DNA from: an uncultured Parabacteroides sp.
GTDB lineage: Bacteria > Bacteroidota > Bacteroidia > Bacteroidales > Tannerellaceae
DNA length: 64,000 bases
Direction of reading: 5' to 3'
NCBI GenBank assembly: GCA_944325345.1
Contig: CALUZV010000015.1
Location: 1-64,000 of the forward strand
The position numbers and the translations under genes were made by a program. Shown here in pieces: positions 25,435-34,995 of the stretch (positions are counted from its first letter, which is position 1; every line of letters begins with the position of its first letter). The notes beneath the pieces were generated by a model that ran no database searches, had not been told where the DNA came from, and was given only the letters and a program-made list of their open reading frames with translations.

Positions 25435-27798
25435 ATGAAAAATCTTGCTTTGTACACTGAGATTTTATCAGCACTCGTCATCAGCTTGTGTTCTCTCCTT
25501 CTGTGGATTCCCCGAGAACTATTCCCGGAGGTTTATTCCACCCTGCTCTATTCCGCAGAAGGAAAGCTACTTGGTGCCCGAATTGCGGAAGATGGGCAAT
25601 GGCGCTTTCCTCCGTTGGATAGCGTCCCCGGGAAATTCGCCACTTGCCTGATAGCCTACGAGGATAAACGGTTCCGTTGGCACCCCGGCGTGGATTTCAT
25701 TGCCCTTGGCCGGGCGGTCAAGTCGAACCTGGCGAACCGGGGAATCGTCAGCGGGGGAAGCACACTCACGATGCAGCTCGCCCGTATTGCCCGGGGGAAC
25801 CAACCCCGAACCCTCTGGGAAAAGAGCAAGGAAATCTTGTGGGCATTCGGCCTTGAGGCGCGATATAGCAAAGCGGAAATCCTAGCCTTGTATGCTTCTC
25901 ATGCACCTTTCGGGGGCAATGTGGTAGGACTAGAAACCGCCGCGTGGCGATATTATGGCCGAAGTGCGGACTTGCTTTCATGGGCAGAAGCTGCTACACT
26001 CGCCGTACTCCCCAACTCGCCCGCCCTGATTCACCCAGGGAGGAACCGGGAAGCATTGAAGAGGAAACGCGACAAGCTCTTGGCTACCTTATATAATAGG
26101 GGCATCATCGATGGAATGACCTACGAGCTTTCCTGCCTCGAACCTCTGCCCAAAGCCCCGCTCCCTCTACCCGACGAGGCACCGCATTTGCTCGAGCGCT
26201 TGGCTTCCGGGCGCAAGGGGGAACGCATCCGTTGCACGCTTCATCAAGCGCTCCAACGCCAGACCCAGCGTATCGTGAACCGCTATGCCCGAGAATATGC
26301 CTCCAACCATATCCATAATGCTGCGGCCCTCATCGCCGACGTGGAGACGGGTGAAGTCTTGGCATACGCCGGAAACGCGACCTTCGAGGCTCCTTTCGAG
26401 CGGGGGAACCAAGTCGATATCATCACGTCTCCCCGAAGCACGGGGAGTATCCTGAAGCCTTTCCTCTATGCGGGGATGCTGAACGACGGGATGTTGCTCC
26501 CCGGAACCCTGATACCCGATGTTCCGCTCAATATCAATGGTTTCTCCCCGCAGAACTTTAACCGCACGTTCTATGGAGCCGTTCCCGCACATGTCGCCAT
26601 CGAGCGTTCGCTGAATGTCCCCTTGGTGCGGATGCTCTCGGAATACCATACGGGGCGATTTATGTCTCTGCTAAAGACTTACGGGATGACGACGCTCCGC
26701 TTTCCCGAGGAGCACTATGGGGCATCCTTGATTCTCGGCGGAGCAGAAGGCACGCTTTGGGATTTAAGCGGGATGTATGCGTCGATGGCTCGCACCCTCT
26801 CGCATTATCACCGGTATAACGGGCGATATAATCCGGCGGACATCCATCCGCTAAGAGTTTATGCCGAAGAACATTCGGACACGATACCGATACGCTCTAT
26901 CCTCGACGAGCGGCTCAAAGACCGTGCCCCCCTCTCCTACGCCTCGCTCTGGTTTGCCGCCGAAGCCATGTCCGAACTCAATCGCCCCGAGGAAGAAGCC
27001 GACTGGCAACAGTTCCAATCCATGAAACGCATCGCTTGGAAAACGGGCACGAGCTACGGAGGACGCGATGCCTGGGCCATCGGTTTCACCCCGCGCTACG
27101 TGGTGGGCATCTGGGTGGGAAATGCTTCCGGCGAGGGACGTCCGGGGCTTACGGGCGTGGGCAATGCTGCCCCTATCCTCTTCGACCTTTTCTCGTTGCT
27201 CGGCGGAACTCCGTGGTTCGACAAGCCGTATGACGAGCTAGTCCCCGTCGCAGTGTGCCGACTCAGCGGGCATAAAGCGTCGGTTTATTGCATGGAAACC
27301 GATACGTTAGACATCCCAATCCAAGGTCTAAACACGGAGATATGTCCTTACCACCACCTGGTGCATCTCTCTCCCGACGGGCGCTATCGCGTGAATACAT
27401 CTTGCGAAGCCGCAAGCCGCATCATCAGCGTCCCCTGGTTCATCCTCCCTCCCGCGCAGGAATACTATTACCGGCATTATCATATCGACTATAAACCTTT
27501 GCCTCCCGTGAAACCCGGGTGTGAAGACGAGAATCACCGGAACATCGACATCATCTATCCCGAACACAACGCCGTCCTCTTCCTCCCCAAGGGCTTCAGC
27601 GGCGAACAGGAGCGCTTTGTTTTCCGTGCCGCCCATGCCCGGCAGGATGCCACGATTTATTGGCACATCGATGACCGGTTCATCGGGGAAACGAAGGGGG
27701 AACATCAAATCGCGTGCCGTGCCGGAAAAGGTCGGCATCTCCTGACGCTGGTGGACGATTACGGCGGGCAACGTAAAATCTGGTTCGAGGTGAAATAA
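25435..27798 (+). CDS. pbpC: Penicillin-binding protein 1C
   Basis: A 787-residue bifunctional murein synthase anchored by an N-terminal helix. The glycosyltransferase GT51 domain has its catalytic Glu in YEDKRFRWHPG (E76) and GGSTLTMQLAR; the transpeptidase domain has S338-x-x-K (GSILKPF), S392-L-N (ERSLNVPL) and K536-T-G-T. A C-terminal BiPBP_C domain of about 90 residues follows, the mark of PBP1C. It converges on a thioester alpha-2-macroglobulin gene, a partnership known from Escherichia coli, where the two are thought to repair the wall after attack. Confidence 0.95.
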   Translation: MKNLALYTEILSALVISLCSLLLWIPRELFPEVYSTLLYSAEGKLLGARIAEDGQWRFPPLDSVPGKFATCLIAYEDKRFRWHPGVDFIALGRAVKSNLANRGIVSGGSTLTMQLARIARGNQPRTLWEKSKEILWAFGLEARYSKAEILALYASHAPFGGNVVGLETAAWRYYGRSADLLSWAEAATLAVLPNSPALIHPGRNREALKRKRDKLLATLYNRGIIDGMTYELSCLEPLPKAPLPLPDEAPHLLERLASGRKGERIRCTLHQALQRQTQRIVNRYAREYASNHIHNAAALIADVETGEVLAYAGNATFEAPFERGNQVDIITSPRSTGSILKPFLYAGMLNDGMLLPGTLIPDVPLNINGFSPQNFNRTFYGAVPAHVAIERSLNVPLVRMLSEYHTGRFMSLLKTYGMTTLRFPEEHYGASLILGGAEGTLWDLSGMYASMARTLSHYHRYNGRYNPADIHPLRVYAEEHSDTIPIRSILDERLKDRAPLSYASLWFAAEAMSELNRPEEEADWQQFQSMKRIAWKTGTSYGGRDAWAIGFTPRYVVGIWVGNASGEGRPGLTGVGNAAPILFDLFSLLGGTPWFDKPYDELVPVAVCRLSGHKASVYCMETDTLDIPIQGLNTEICPYHHLVHLSPDGRYRVNTSCEAASRIISVPWFILPPAQEYYYRHYHIDYKPLPPVKPGCEDENHRNIDIIYPEHNAVLFLPKGFSGEQERFVFRAAHARQDATIYWHIDDRFIGETKGEHQIACRAGKGRHLLTLVDDYGGQRKIWFEVK

Positions 27799-27809
27799 GT
27801 CCGTGCCGC

Positions 27810-28112
27810 AAACTCCGAAAATGAATATTTATACGCTCCGAGTCGCTCAGAAAGACCGAAAATGGATTTTTATTCATTCCGAGTCACTCGGAAGCACAGA
27901 AAATGAATTTTTATACATTCCGAGCCACTCGGAAACAAAGAAAATGGATTTTTATACACTCCGAGCACTTCAAAATGTATAAAAATCCATTTTCAGTCTT
28001 TCCGAAGACTTCGGAAGCAGAAAAAATCCATTTTCGGAGCTTCCGAACACTTCGGAATGTATAAATATTCATTTTCTTTGTTTCCGAAGTGTTCGGAGAT
28101 GCCGAAAATGGA
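27810..28112. repeat. 41-base array that reverses orientation midway
   Basis: GAAAATGRATTTTTAT has its first G at 27817, 27858, 27899 and 27940, exactly 41 apart. From 27981 on, the reverse complement AAAAATCCATTTTC ends at 27994, 28035 and 28076, again 41 apart, and a last forward copy starts at 28104. Units alternate the palindromes AAAATGGATTTT and TTCCGAG..CTCGGAA. The array fills the whole gap between the stops of pbpC and the convergent macroglobulin gene. Confidence 0.9.
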
Positions 28113-28115
28113 TTT

Positions 28116-31100
28116 TCATTCGACAGACACCCGGCGGCCTTCGGTATTCGCCCGGATGCTTCGGTCGTACATCGCCTCGCAACTTACGGGAGGCAAGTAG
28201 AATTGACCCGGATAAACGGCACACACATTGATTTTCACCGTCAGCTGCTTACCGGCCGGCAAAACATCGATGTAGCTATACACCCTGTCGTCGCGAATAT
28301 CCTGATAGCTGATACCCGTCGCCGTCGTATCGGCCGAGGCATTCAGGTAGCGAGTATTCAGGATTTCCCAGCCGGCGGGGAAGACCTGCGAGAGGACTAA
28401 GTTCCGGAGTGTCTTGCCCGACGGGTTGCGCAAGGTTACAGCTGCCTGGAAATTCGTGCCCTGCGGCAACGAAGCCACGTCGAGCGACCGCCCATCCAGC
28501 GTCATATAGCTGACCGCAAGCGAAATGCCCTCGGCAGAGGCTCGTTCCTCGCCTTGAGCCGGTACGCCCTCGGTTACGATACGGACGAACAAGGGGGACT
28601 GGCCTGAATTTTCCAGCGCGAGGGAAGAGGAAGTGCCTTGGGGTTCCCATTCCGTCGTCCAATAATGCTGCGCCGTGTGAACATTTTGTGAAGATTCTTC
28701 GTCAGTCCGGCACGTAAACGCCAATTCGCCCCCGACCGGATATTGTTTCATATATTGGGACAGAGCGACTAAGGCGAAGGATGTGCTTTGCGTGCTCAAC
28801 CATTCGTCGGATGATAAAGTAGCCGCCAATTCGTCCGCCAACGAAGCCGCCTCCGAATCTTTCTTCAGCAGATTACACGTTATCAACTGGATAGCCTTAT
28901 CGCGAGTTTCGCTTCCAAACGTCTCGTCCGCATAGCGGGAAGAAGAAGCGGAGAGGTCGGTCGTTTGGGTAAACATCGATTCTGCCACGTCGGTCCGCCC
29001 GATGCACGCATACGCCGCCGACAAAAGGCAACGCGACAAAGGAAGCAAGTCTTTCTCTTCCTTCAGGCGGTTCATCGCACCTACTTCGGCCTTCTGAGCC
29101 AAGGCCAAAACGAAGAGGCGATAGGCCTGCACCGGCTCCTCCGAAACGTAAGGTGCGTTGGAAGCCGGAGATTGGTAATTGCGGGCAGTGCGCGCCAGAT
29201 AGGAAAGCGCGTTTTCCAAGAGTCCGTTCGGGAGGAAATAGCCGCAGCCCTGGGCCTCGAGGAGGAAATGCGTGGCATAGGCCGTGCCCCACGGATGTGT
29301 GCCGCTACTTCCTGGCCAATAGGCAAAAGCACCCTCGACCGTCTGGTAGGAACGCATCCGGGATAGGGTTTCTTTTATCAAAGCCTCTGTCTGCTGCTCC
29401 TGCTCTTGGGTCTGTTCCACAAAATCAGATAAGTATAATTGTGGGAAAGCCTTGGAAACCATCTGTTCGATGCAACCATGAGGATAGCCCTTCAAGTATG
29501 CCAGCCGAGCCGAGAGGTTGGCTTGCCGGACGTTGGAGACCTCCAGCGACACGCGGTTCGTGCCCGGAACGCCTAAGAGGTCTATCTTTTGCACCCACTT
29601 CTGACCCGCATCGACGGTAAACGAACGCGCAGAAGACTGGGTGATACGTACCGAGCGGATTTCGATTTCCGCCGAATACGAGGCGGTCTCTCCCTTGCCT
29701 TTCGCCACAAGATGCACCGTGCCCTTGCCCGGCAAATCCTTCACACGGATACGGAACGACGCCAACTTATCCCCTTTCGATGTGAAAGATAAGGTCTGCG
29801 AAGCACCCCCTATTATCTCCATATTGGAAGAACAAGAAGCCGAGACAGACACCTCCCCTACTCCGTCTTCCGTAGCAAAAACCGTGGCCGGGACAAGCAT
29901 CTCCTCGCCCGTACCAATCACGCGGGGCAAGGTACCCAGCAACATGACCGGCTTTTTCACGAAGACACTCTTCTCGGCATTCCCGTAAGCCGAGCCGTCT
30001 CCTGCCACCACCATGACGCGGACTTTGCCGTTGTAGTTCGGCATCCGATACGTATGTTTTTGGGATTTCCCCTTCTCCAACAAGAACGGGCCCTCCAGCT
30101 GAACCACGGGGGCGAAGCGATTCACAATAGCTTTCGGCCCTTTGTTCAACGCATCATCACCGCCGATGCTGAAGAGCTGCTCCAGTCGGCCACTATATGC
30201 ACCTACTACATAATTATAAATATCCCACGTATTTACTCCTAAAGCTTCACGGGCATTGAAGATCGCCCACGGGTCGGGTGTGGCAAAATTGGTCAAATCC
30301 AGCAAGCCTTCATCCACAATAGCCAAGGTATAAGCCATCGGCCGACCAGAACGCTCGGAGATGGTTATCGTATAGTCCGTTTCCGGCTTCAGTTCCTCTG
30401 CCATCGAGATTTGCGGAACCAGATGACTCTCCTCCGAAGTTACGCGGAAAGGCACCACGCCGTACATCCGTATCGGATTATCATTCAATGTCTGTCCGTG
30501 AGGTTGAAGAAGAGTAATATGGAGATAAGCATTGGGTTGCATCTCCGGAGTAACCTTAATTTTGACCCTCGTCGAACCTGCCTCGCATTCCTGCTCGAAG
30601 GATTGCAAAACCCGTACCCCATTTTCGATACTAATCAACGCCCTCGCCTCTTCGGAAGAAGGGAAAGAAACAATCAACTCCTCGCCCGGCTTGTATTCCG
30701 ATTTGTCGGTCTTGAAGGAAAGCATGGTAGCCTCGTTAGCCCCAGAAGCATCCCGCCGGCCTTTCGAGGTAGTCCAGTCGAAGTAGGCCAAAAGTCCTGT
30801 CGTGTGCTTGCTTTCTTTGTCCGTAGCCCGGATTAAATACGTACCCCATTCCTCGTCGGGATAGTTGAGGGTGAAGGACACCTTACCATCGCTCCCGGTC
30901 TGGAGGTTCATTTGCTTGACCGGCTTATTATAGGAATTGGAGACAAAACGCGCCAAATCACTCTGATCCGAACTCCACCACCAATACCAATCCACCTTGT
31001 AGATATCCACCATTAGCTTCGTTCCGCCCACCGGCTTGCCTTGGTTATCGACGGAGAGCAAATCGAAGCGATGGTCCAAACCAGTAGCCAAAGCCTCATC

Positions 31101-33611
31101 CCCTTGTTGCCCGGAATGGATTCCCACATAGCGGGTATATGGAGAATAGAGTTTCCGGGAAGACGAGACGCTGAAATCGCCCGACGGCTCATAGACTTTC
31201 GTGATGAAATTCGCCAACAACATCCCCGGAGCACTCGACCCGACATCGAAACGAACCTTCACCGAAGCCTTCCCTTTCTCGTCGGTCGTGCCAGCTATCA
31301 ACCGGCTTTCTTCGCTATTAAATACCTTAGTTGGGTCATCGAAACCATAGTTTTCGTAGGAAGAAAACGTAGTCGGAGTGGATATAAAGGTACCTTGGAT
31401 ATCATACTTCAGGTTCCGAGCCGTCGCGCCTTGTAGCCAAGCGGTCTCCAGTTTGGCCTCTGCCGTCCGGCCTCGCACCAATGTTTCGTCTTTCCATTGC
31501 ACATCAATCTTCAACCTATTCGGCTTAATGCTTTCGATGCGCACCCGCTTCTCGAACATCACGCCCCCTGCCTGGACTTTCGCCAGCCAAGCACCCGTCG
31601 GGGCATCCTCTGCCACCGGCAGATGATAGGTGTATAGACCTAAGATGCCTTGGGTTTGCGTTTGCCTCTGGTAAAGTTGCCCCAAGGGGTTATAAAGTTC
31701 CATAATCACGGGATGACCCTCCGGCCAATTCCCTGCCCGGTCGTTCAGCATAAAGCTCAAGTGCAGGGTATCGCCCGGACGCCAGACACCACGTTCGCCA
31801 TAGATGAAGCCTTTGATTCCGCGCTGTATGACTTCCCCGTCCACATCGAAGGAACTGAGGGAAAGACTTGTCCCGGCATCGACCCGCAAGTAGGAACGCT
31901 GCTCCCCATCCGAAGCTATCAGGTAGAAGGGCCTACTTTCTTTCAAGGAAAGCGTGAGATGACCCTCGCCATCCGTCTTTCCGGAGGTGAGCTCCTGATT
32001 TTGATAATTGTAGGCTTTCACTTGGATTCCCCGCAATGGTTCAGCCGTGATCAAGTCGTGTACCCAGACCTCCATCGTGCCGTCTTCGCCGGCTTTGGCC
32101 AGCAAGCCTAAGTTGGAGGCTAAGACATTCCGCCCGACGGTTGCATTGGAATAGTAGCTATTCGAGCAGGGGTCGTTCCGCTCCTGATACTTATAGTCCG
32201 ACCAATCGTAATCATTATTATAATAGTAATAGCCTCCCTCGTCGAAGAGTTTGAGGTCTTCCCGGAACTTCACCTCATCCTCCGCCTGGATTTGCGCCTG
32301 ACTCTTTTGCTCTATCTCCGGACAAGCGTAAGCCGACAAGTCCCGATTGTAGGAAAGGATGACGCGATAGATGGCTCCCGGTTCCGGTTCCACCAGCTCG
32401 CGAAGATTGATGCCGTATGTCTTCCAGCGTGTCAAATCATTCTCCGAGTCATCGAAGAAGATGGTTTTGCGTGCCACCAGCCGACCGACGCGCATCAGGT
32501 CGCCGCTCCCATCCAGCTCATTCGTCTGTAAGAAATAGCCGATATTCTGCTCCAATATCTTAATCACCCTTACCGTTACGCCTCGCAAATAGACAGCTTG
32601 GAACGGGATAGTCAGTTCCGAAGAGCCGGGCACGATCACTCCGTTTCCGATAAAACGAACCGACGGCCCCAACTTATCCAGCGATAATTGCCGCACGACA
32701 TTCTCGCCCAATTCCAATCCGCCCCGGCTCCGGATATGGCGGCTCAGATTCACATTCACCACCCCCGTCCGGTCGGCATCGGGGAAGAGGCGCAGTTTGT
32801 TCCCGTCCACCTCCACCACCTTCGAGGTATTACCTTCGAGATAGGCCAAGCCCTCTAATTGCTGAGTCTCATCCAAAGAATAAGTGAAAGTAATTTCCAC
32901 GTAGCGTTCCGGCTCGGAGACATAGCGGACATCGAAAACCGAGAAGTCGCCTTTCGCCGGAATCATCAGCGAAATGGACAGGTCTTCGGCTTCCTCACCC
33001 TTTCCCGTTACATCCAGCGTATATCCGTTTTCCTTTTTCGGCACATCGCGAAGCGTGAGTTCGTGCCGCCGCCCGTCGGGACTATGCTGCCAAACCGCCC
33101 GGCCCAACGGATAAGAGACCAGCTTTTCTACCCGCTCCGGCATTTCGCGGTCGGACGTCTGCAAGACATAATGTATATCAAGCGAATCTTCATTGGCTAC
33201 CGAAACATCCAACCCCGACTGATAGCCCCGGATGGCAAAAGCATACGTCGAGAAAGAGAAGGCGAATCGCGCCTCATCCTTATCGGTCTCAAACCAGTCC
33301 GAGAGGTCCGCATCCACCCGGTAAGTCGTCGCATAGTCGAAGCTCTGCGCCGGACGGAAGGTCAATGTCCGCTTGTTCTCTGCCGTCCACGTACCCTCGA
33401 CTTCGGGAGTCAGTTTCAATTTGCCCGTCAAGTCCGCCCCCTCCGGCAAGTCTTGCGACAAAATCAGATAGACCGGAGCGAAACGCGAGATTTTCCCCGT
33501 CGTGAATGCCTCCACGTAAGGATTGTATGTCGGCACGACCTCGCTTGCCTGCCGCGAGTTGCATCCCGAGAGGAGCAACACGAATGCTAAAAGGATAGAA
33601 AGAAGTCTCAT
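28116..33611 (-). CDS. Thioester-containing alpha-2-macroglobulin lipoprotein
   Basis: An 1831-residue lipoprotein (signal peptide and lipobox LLLSGC). Tandem macroglobulin beta domains fill the N-terminal half (for example YGERGVWRPGDTLHLSFML, MG2), then a bait region, and a thioester domain with the motif GCIEQ (Cys 1380, codon 29474-29472), followed by helical repeats and receptor-type domains. Bacterial macroglobulins trap host or rival proteases in the periplasm. The intact CxEQ places it in the type I class that partners PBP1C, and pbpC is next door. The frame extends 68 codons upstream into a repeat array; ATG 33611 is the real start. Confidence 0.93.
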   Translation of the reverse strand: MRLLSILLAFVLLLSGCNSRQASEVVPTYNPYVEAFTTGKISRFAPVYLILSQDLPEGADLTGKLKLTPEVEGTWTAENKRTLTFRPAQSFDYATTYRVDADLSDWFETDKDEARFAFSFSTYAFAIRGYQSGLDVSVANEDSLDIHYVLQTSDREMPERVEKLVSYPLGRAVWQHSPDGRRHELTLRDVPKKENGYTLDVTGKGEEAEDLSISLMIPAKGDFSVFDVRYVSEPERYVEITFTYSLDETQQLEGLAYLEGNTSKVVEVDGNKLRLFPDADRTGVVNVNLSRHIRSRGGLELGENVVRQLSLDKLGPSVRFIGNGVIVPGSSELTIPFQAVYLRGVTVRVIKILEQNIGYFLQTNELDGSGDLMRVGRLVARKTIFFDDSENDLTRWKTYGINLRELVEPEPGAIYRVILSYNRDLSAYACPEIEQKSQAQIQAEDEVKFREDLKLFDEGGYYYYNNDYDWSDYKYQERNDPCSNSYYSNATVGRNVLASNLGLLAKAGEDGTMEVWVHDLITAEPLRGIQVKAYNYQNQELTSGKTDGEGHLTLSLKESRPFYLIASDGEQRSYLRVDAGTSLSLSSFDVDGEVIQRGIKGFIYGERGVWRPGDTLHLSFMLNDRAGNWPEGHPVIMELYNPLGQLYQRQTQTQGILGLYTYHLPVAEDAPTGAWLAKVQAGGVMFEKRVRIESIKPNRLKIDVQWKDETLVRGRTAEAKLETAWLQGATARNLKYDIQGTFISTPTTFSSYENYGFDDPTKVFNSEESRLIAGTTDEKGKASVKVRFDVGSSAPGMLLANFITKVYEPSGDFSVSSSRKLYSPYTRYVGIHSGQQGDEALATGLDHRFDLLSVDNQGKPVGGTKLMVDIYKVDWYWWWSSDQSDLARFVSNSYNKPVKQMNLQTGSDGKVSFTLNYPDEEWGTYLIRATDKESKHTTGLLAYFDWTTSKGRRDASGANEATMLSFKTDKSEYKPGEELIVSFPSSEEARALISIENGVRVLQSFEQECEAGSTRVKIKVTPEMQPNAYLHITLLQPHGQTLNDNPIRMYGVVPFRVTSEESHLVPQISMAEELKPETDYTITISERSGRPMAYTLAIVDEGLLDLTNFATPDPWAIFNAREALGVNTWDIYNYVVGAYSGRLEQLFSIGGDDALNKGPKAIVNRFAPVVQLEGPFLLEKGKSQKHTYRMPNYNGKVRVMVVAGDGSAYGNAEKSVFVKKPVMLLGTLPRVIGTGEEMLVPATVFATEDGVGEVSVSASCSSNMEIIGGASQTLSFTSKGDKLASFRIRVKDLPGKGTVHLVAKGKGETASYSAEIEIRSVRITQSSARSFTVDAGQKWVQKIDLLGVPGTNRVSLEVSNVRQANLSARLAYLKGYPHGCIEQMVSKAFPQLYLSDFVEQTQEQEQQTEALIKETLSRMRSYQTVEGAFAYWPGSSGTHPWGTAYATHFLLEAQGCGYFLPNGLLENALSYLARTARNYQSPASNAPYVSEEPVQAYRLFVLALAQKAEVGAMNRLKEEKDLLPLSRCLLSAAYACIGRTDVAESMFTQTTDLSASSSRYADETFGSETRDKAIQLITCNLLKKDSEAASLADELAATLSSDEWLSTQSTSFALVALSQYMKQYPVGGELAFTCRTDEESSQNVHTAQHYWTTEWEPQGTSSSLALENSGQSPLFVRIVTEGVPAQGEERASAEGISLAVSYMTLDGRSLDVASLPQGTNFQAAVTLRNPSGKTLRNLVLSQVFPAGWEILNTRYLNASADTTATGISYQDIRDDRVYSYIDVLPAGKQLTVKINVCAVYPGQFYLPPVSCEAMYDRSIRANTEGRRVSVE

Positions 33612-33640
33612 TTCATCTAATTTTAATAGATTATTTATTC

Positions 33641-33872
33641 CAAAACCCACTTGGGAATTGGGGTTCCAACGCCGTCGGAGTGCCAAAACCCACTTGGGAA
33701 TTGCACTTCCAACGCCGTCGGAATACCAAAACCCACTTGGGAATTGCACTTCCAACGCCGTCGGAATGCCAAAACCCACTTGGGAATTGGAACCCCAACG
33801 CCGTCGGAATGCCAAAACCCACTTGGGAATTGGAACCCCAACGCCGTCGGAACATCAAAACCCACTTGGGAT
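33641..33872. repeat. Six 43-base tandem repeats
   Basis: CACTTGGGA starts at 33648, 33691, 33734, 33777, 33820 and 33863, exactly 43 apart. Each unit has the palindromes CCCACTTGGG and TTCCAACGCCGTCGGAA; the base pairs around them vary in step. It lies between the stop of the FabK-like gene and the start of the macroglobulin gene. All three frames stay open across it, which creates false reading frames on both strands. Confidence 0.95.
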
Positions 33873-33882
33873 TTAGGACTAT

Positions 33883-34821
33883 TTACCACTCATAATCGGC
33901 CGCCTTCCGTGCGTTATATTCCGCCACCAGCTCCTCCATCACCTCCGCGACGCTCTTTTCCTCGCGGAACAAAGAAGCTATCTGACCGATTTCCAGCTCA
34001 CCGTTCGACAAATCTCCCTCGAAGATACCCTGCTTTGCGCGGCCTTTGCCCAACAACTCGCGCATCTCCTCCACGGAGGCGCCACGGGCCTCGGCCTCTT
34101 CGACGCGATTATAAAAATCGTTCTTCACCAAACGCGTGGGCGAAAGTTTCTTGAGCAAGAGCTTCGTATCGCCCTCGTTCAGGTTGAGGCAATACTGTTT
34201 GAAACCCTCGTGCGCCGAACTTTCGCGGGTCAAGGCGAAGCGCGTCCCGATCTGTACGCCCTCGGCACCCAAGGCCATTGCCGCCAAGATGCCCGCGCCC
34301 GTCCCGATGCCACCGGCCGCCATCAGGGGGAGCGTCGTCGCCCGACGGACGGCGGGAACCAGGCAAAGCGTAGTCGTCTCCTCGCGCCCGTTATGTCCGC
34401 CGGCCTCAAAGCCCTCGCAGACGATGGCATCGACACCGGCTTCCTCACACTTCCGGGCAAATTTCGAGGAAGAAACGACGTGTGCCACGGTGATGCCGTG
34501 TTCTTTCAGGAAAGGCGTCCAGGTCTTTGGATTCCCGGCGGAGGTAAAGACAATCTTCACGCCTTCGTCCACAACCAGATGCATCAGTTCCTCTATCTGC
34601 GGATACATCAGCGGGATGTTTACGCCGAAAGGCTTGTCGGTCGCCTCACGGCATTTCTCGATATGCTCGCGGAGCGTTTCCGGATGCATGGAGCCCGCAC
34701 CAATCAAGCCCAAACCGCCGGCGTTACTGACGGCCGAAGCCAGACGCCAACCGCTACACCAAACCATACCGCCCGCAATAATCGGGTACTTTATCCCAAA
34801 CAATGAATTAATTCTGTTCAT
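33883..34821 (-). CDS. FabK-like enoyl-ACP reductase / nitronate monooxygenase family
   Basis: A 312-residue FMN-dependent TIM-barrel protein. Family segments are YPIIAGGMVWCSGWRLASAVSNAGGLGLIGAGSM at the start (given in part: PIIAGGM), GFEAGGHNG for FMN and substrate, and AAGGIGTGAGILAAMALGAEGVQIGTRF for the phosphate site. Two activities share this fold: FabK, which reduces enoyl-ACP in fatty-acid synthesis, and nitronate monooxygenase. Porphyromonas gingivalis is known to have a FabK, so that is favoured here, but the sequence does not decide. A 43-base repeat array follows the stop. Confidence 0.8.
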   Translation of the reverse strand: MNRINSLFGIKYPIIAGGMVWCSGWRLASAVSNAGGLGLIGAGSMHPETLREHIEKCREATDKPFGVNIPLMYPQIEELMHLVVDEGVKIVFTSAGNPKTWTPFLKEHGITVAHVVSSSKFARKCEEAGVDAIVCEGFEAGGHNGREETTTLCLVPAVRRATTLPLMAAGGIGTGAGILAAMALGAEGVQIGTRFALTRESSAHEGFKQYCLNLNEGDTKLLLKKLSPTRLVKNDFYNRVEEAEARGASVEEMRELLGKGRAKQGIFEGDLSNGELEIGQIASLFREEKSVAEVMEELVAEYNARKAADYEW

Positions 34822-34946
34822 AATTTATCCTTCTTATTTTATTATAATGTAAAAAGGAAACAATCAGCCGAGGCGGAAGGTTGCGCTTTTGCAACTTTTC
34901 TTTAGTACAGAAAATCGCAAGCCGAGCTTTTTTTCAAAAAAAAGCG

Positions 34947-34954
34947 TACCTTTG
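34947..34954 (+). promoter_or_regulatory. ettA promoter
   Basis: TACCTTTG at 34947-34954, 42 bases before the start codon. A small GTTGC/GCAAC hairpin with a T-rich tail lies upstream near 34881-34902. Confidence 0.6.
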
Positions 34955-34995
34955 TCCGCGAGCTATATTTTAGAAACTTATCCATTTAATATTTT

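Noticed and set aside
33641-33872. CRISPR array
   Set aside because: The whole 43-base unit repeats, with no unique spacers between constant repeats, and no cas genes are near. The same holds for the other arrays.
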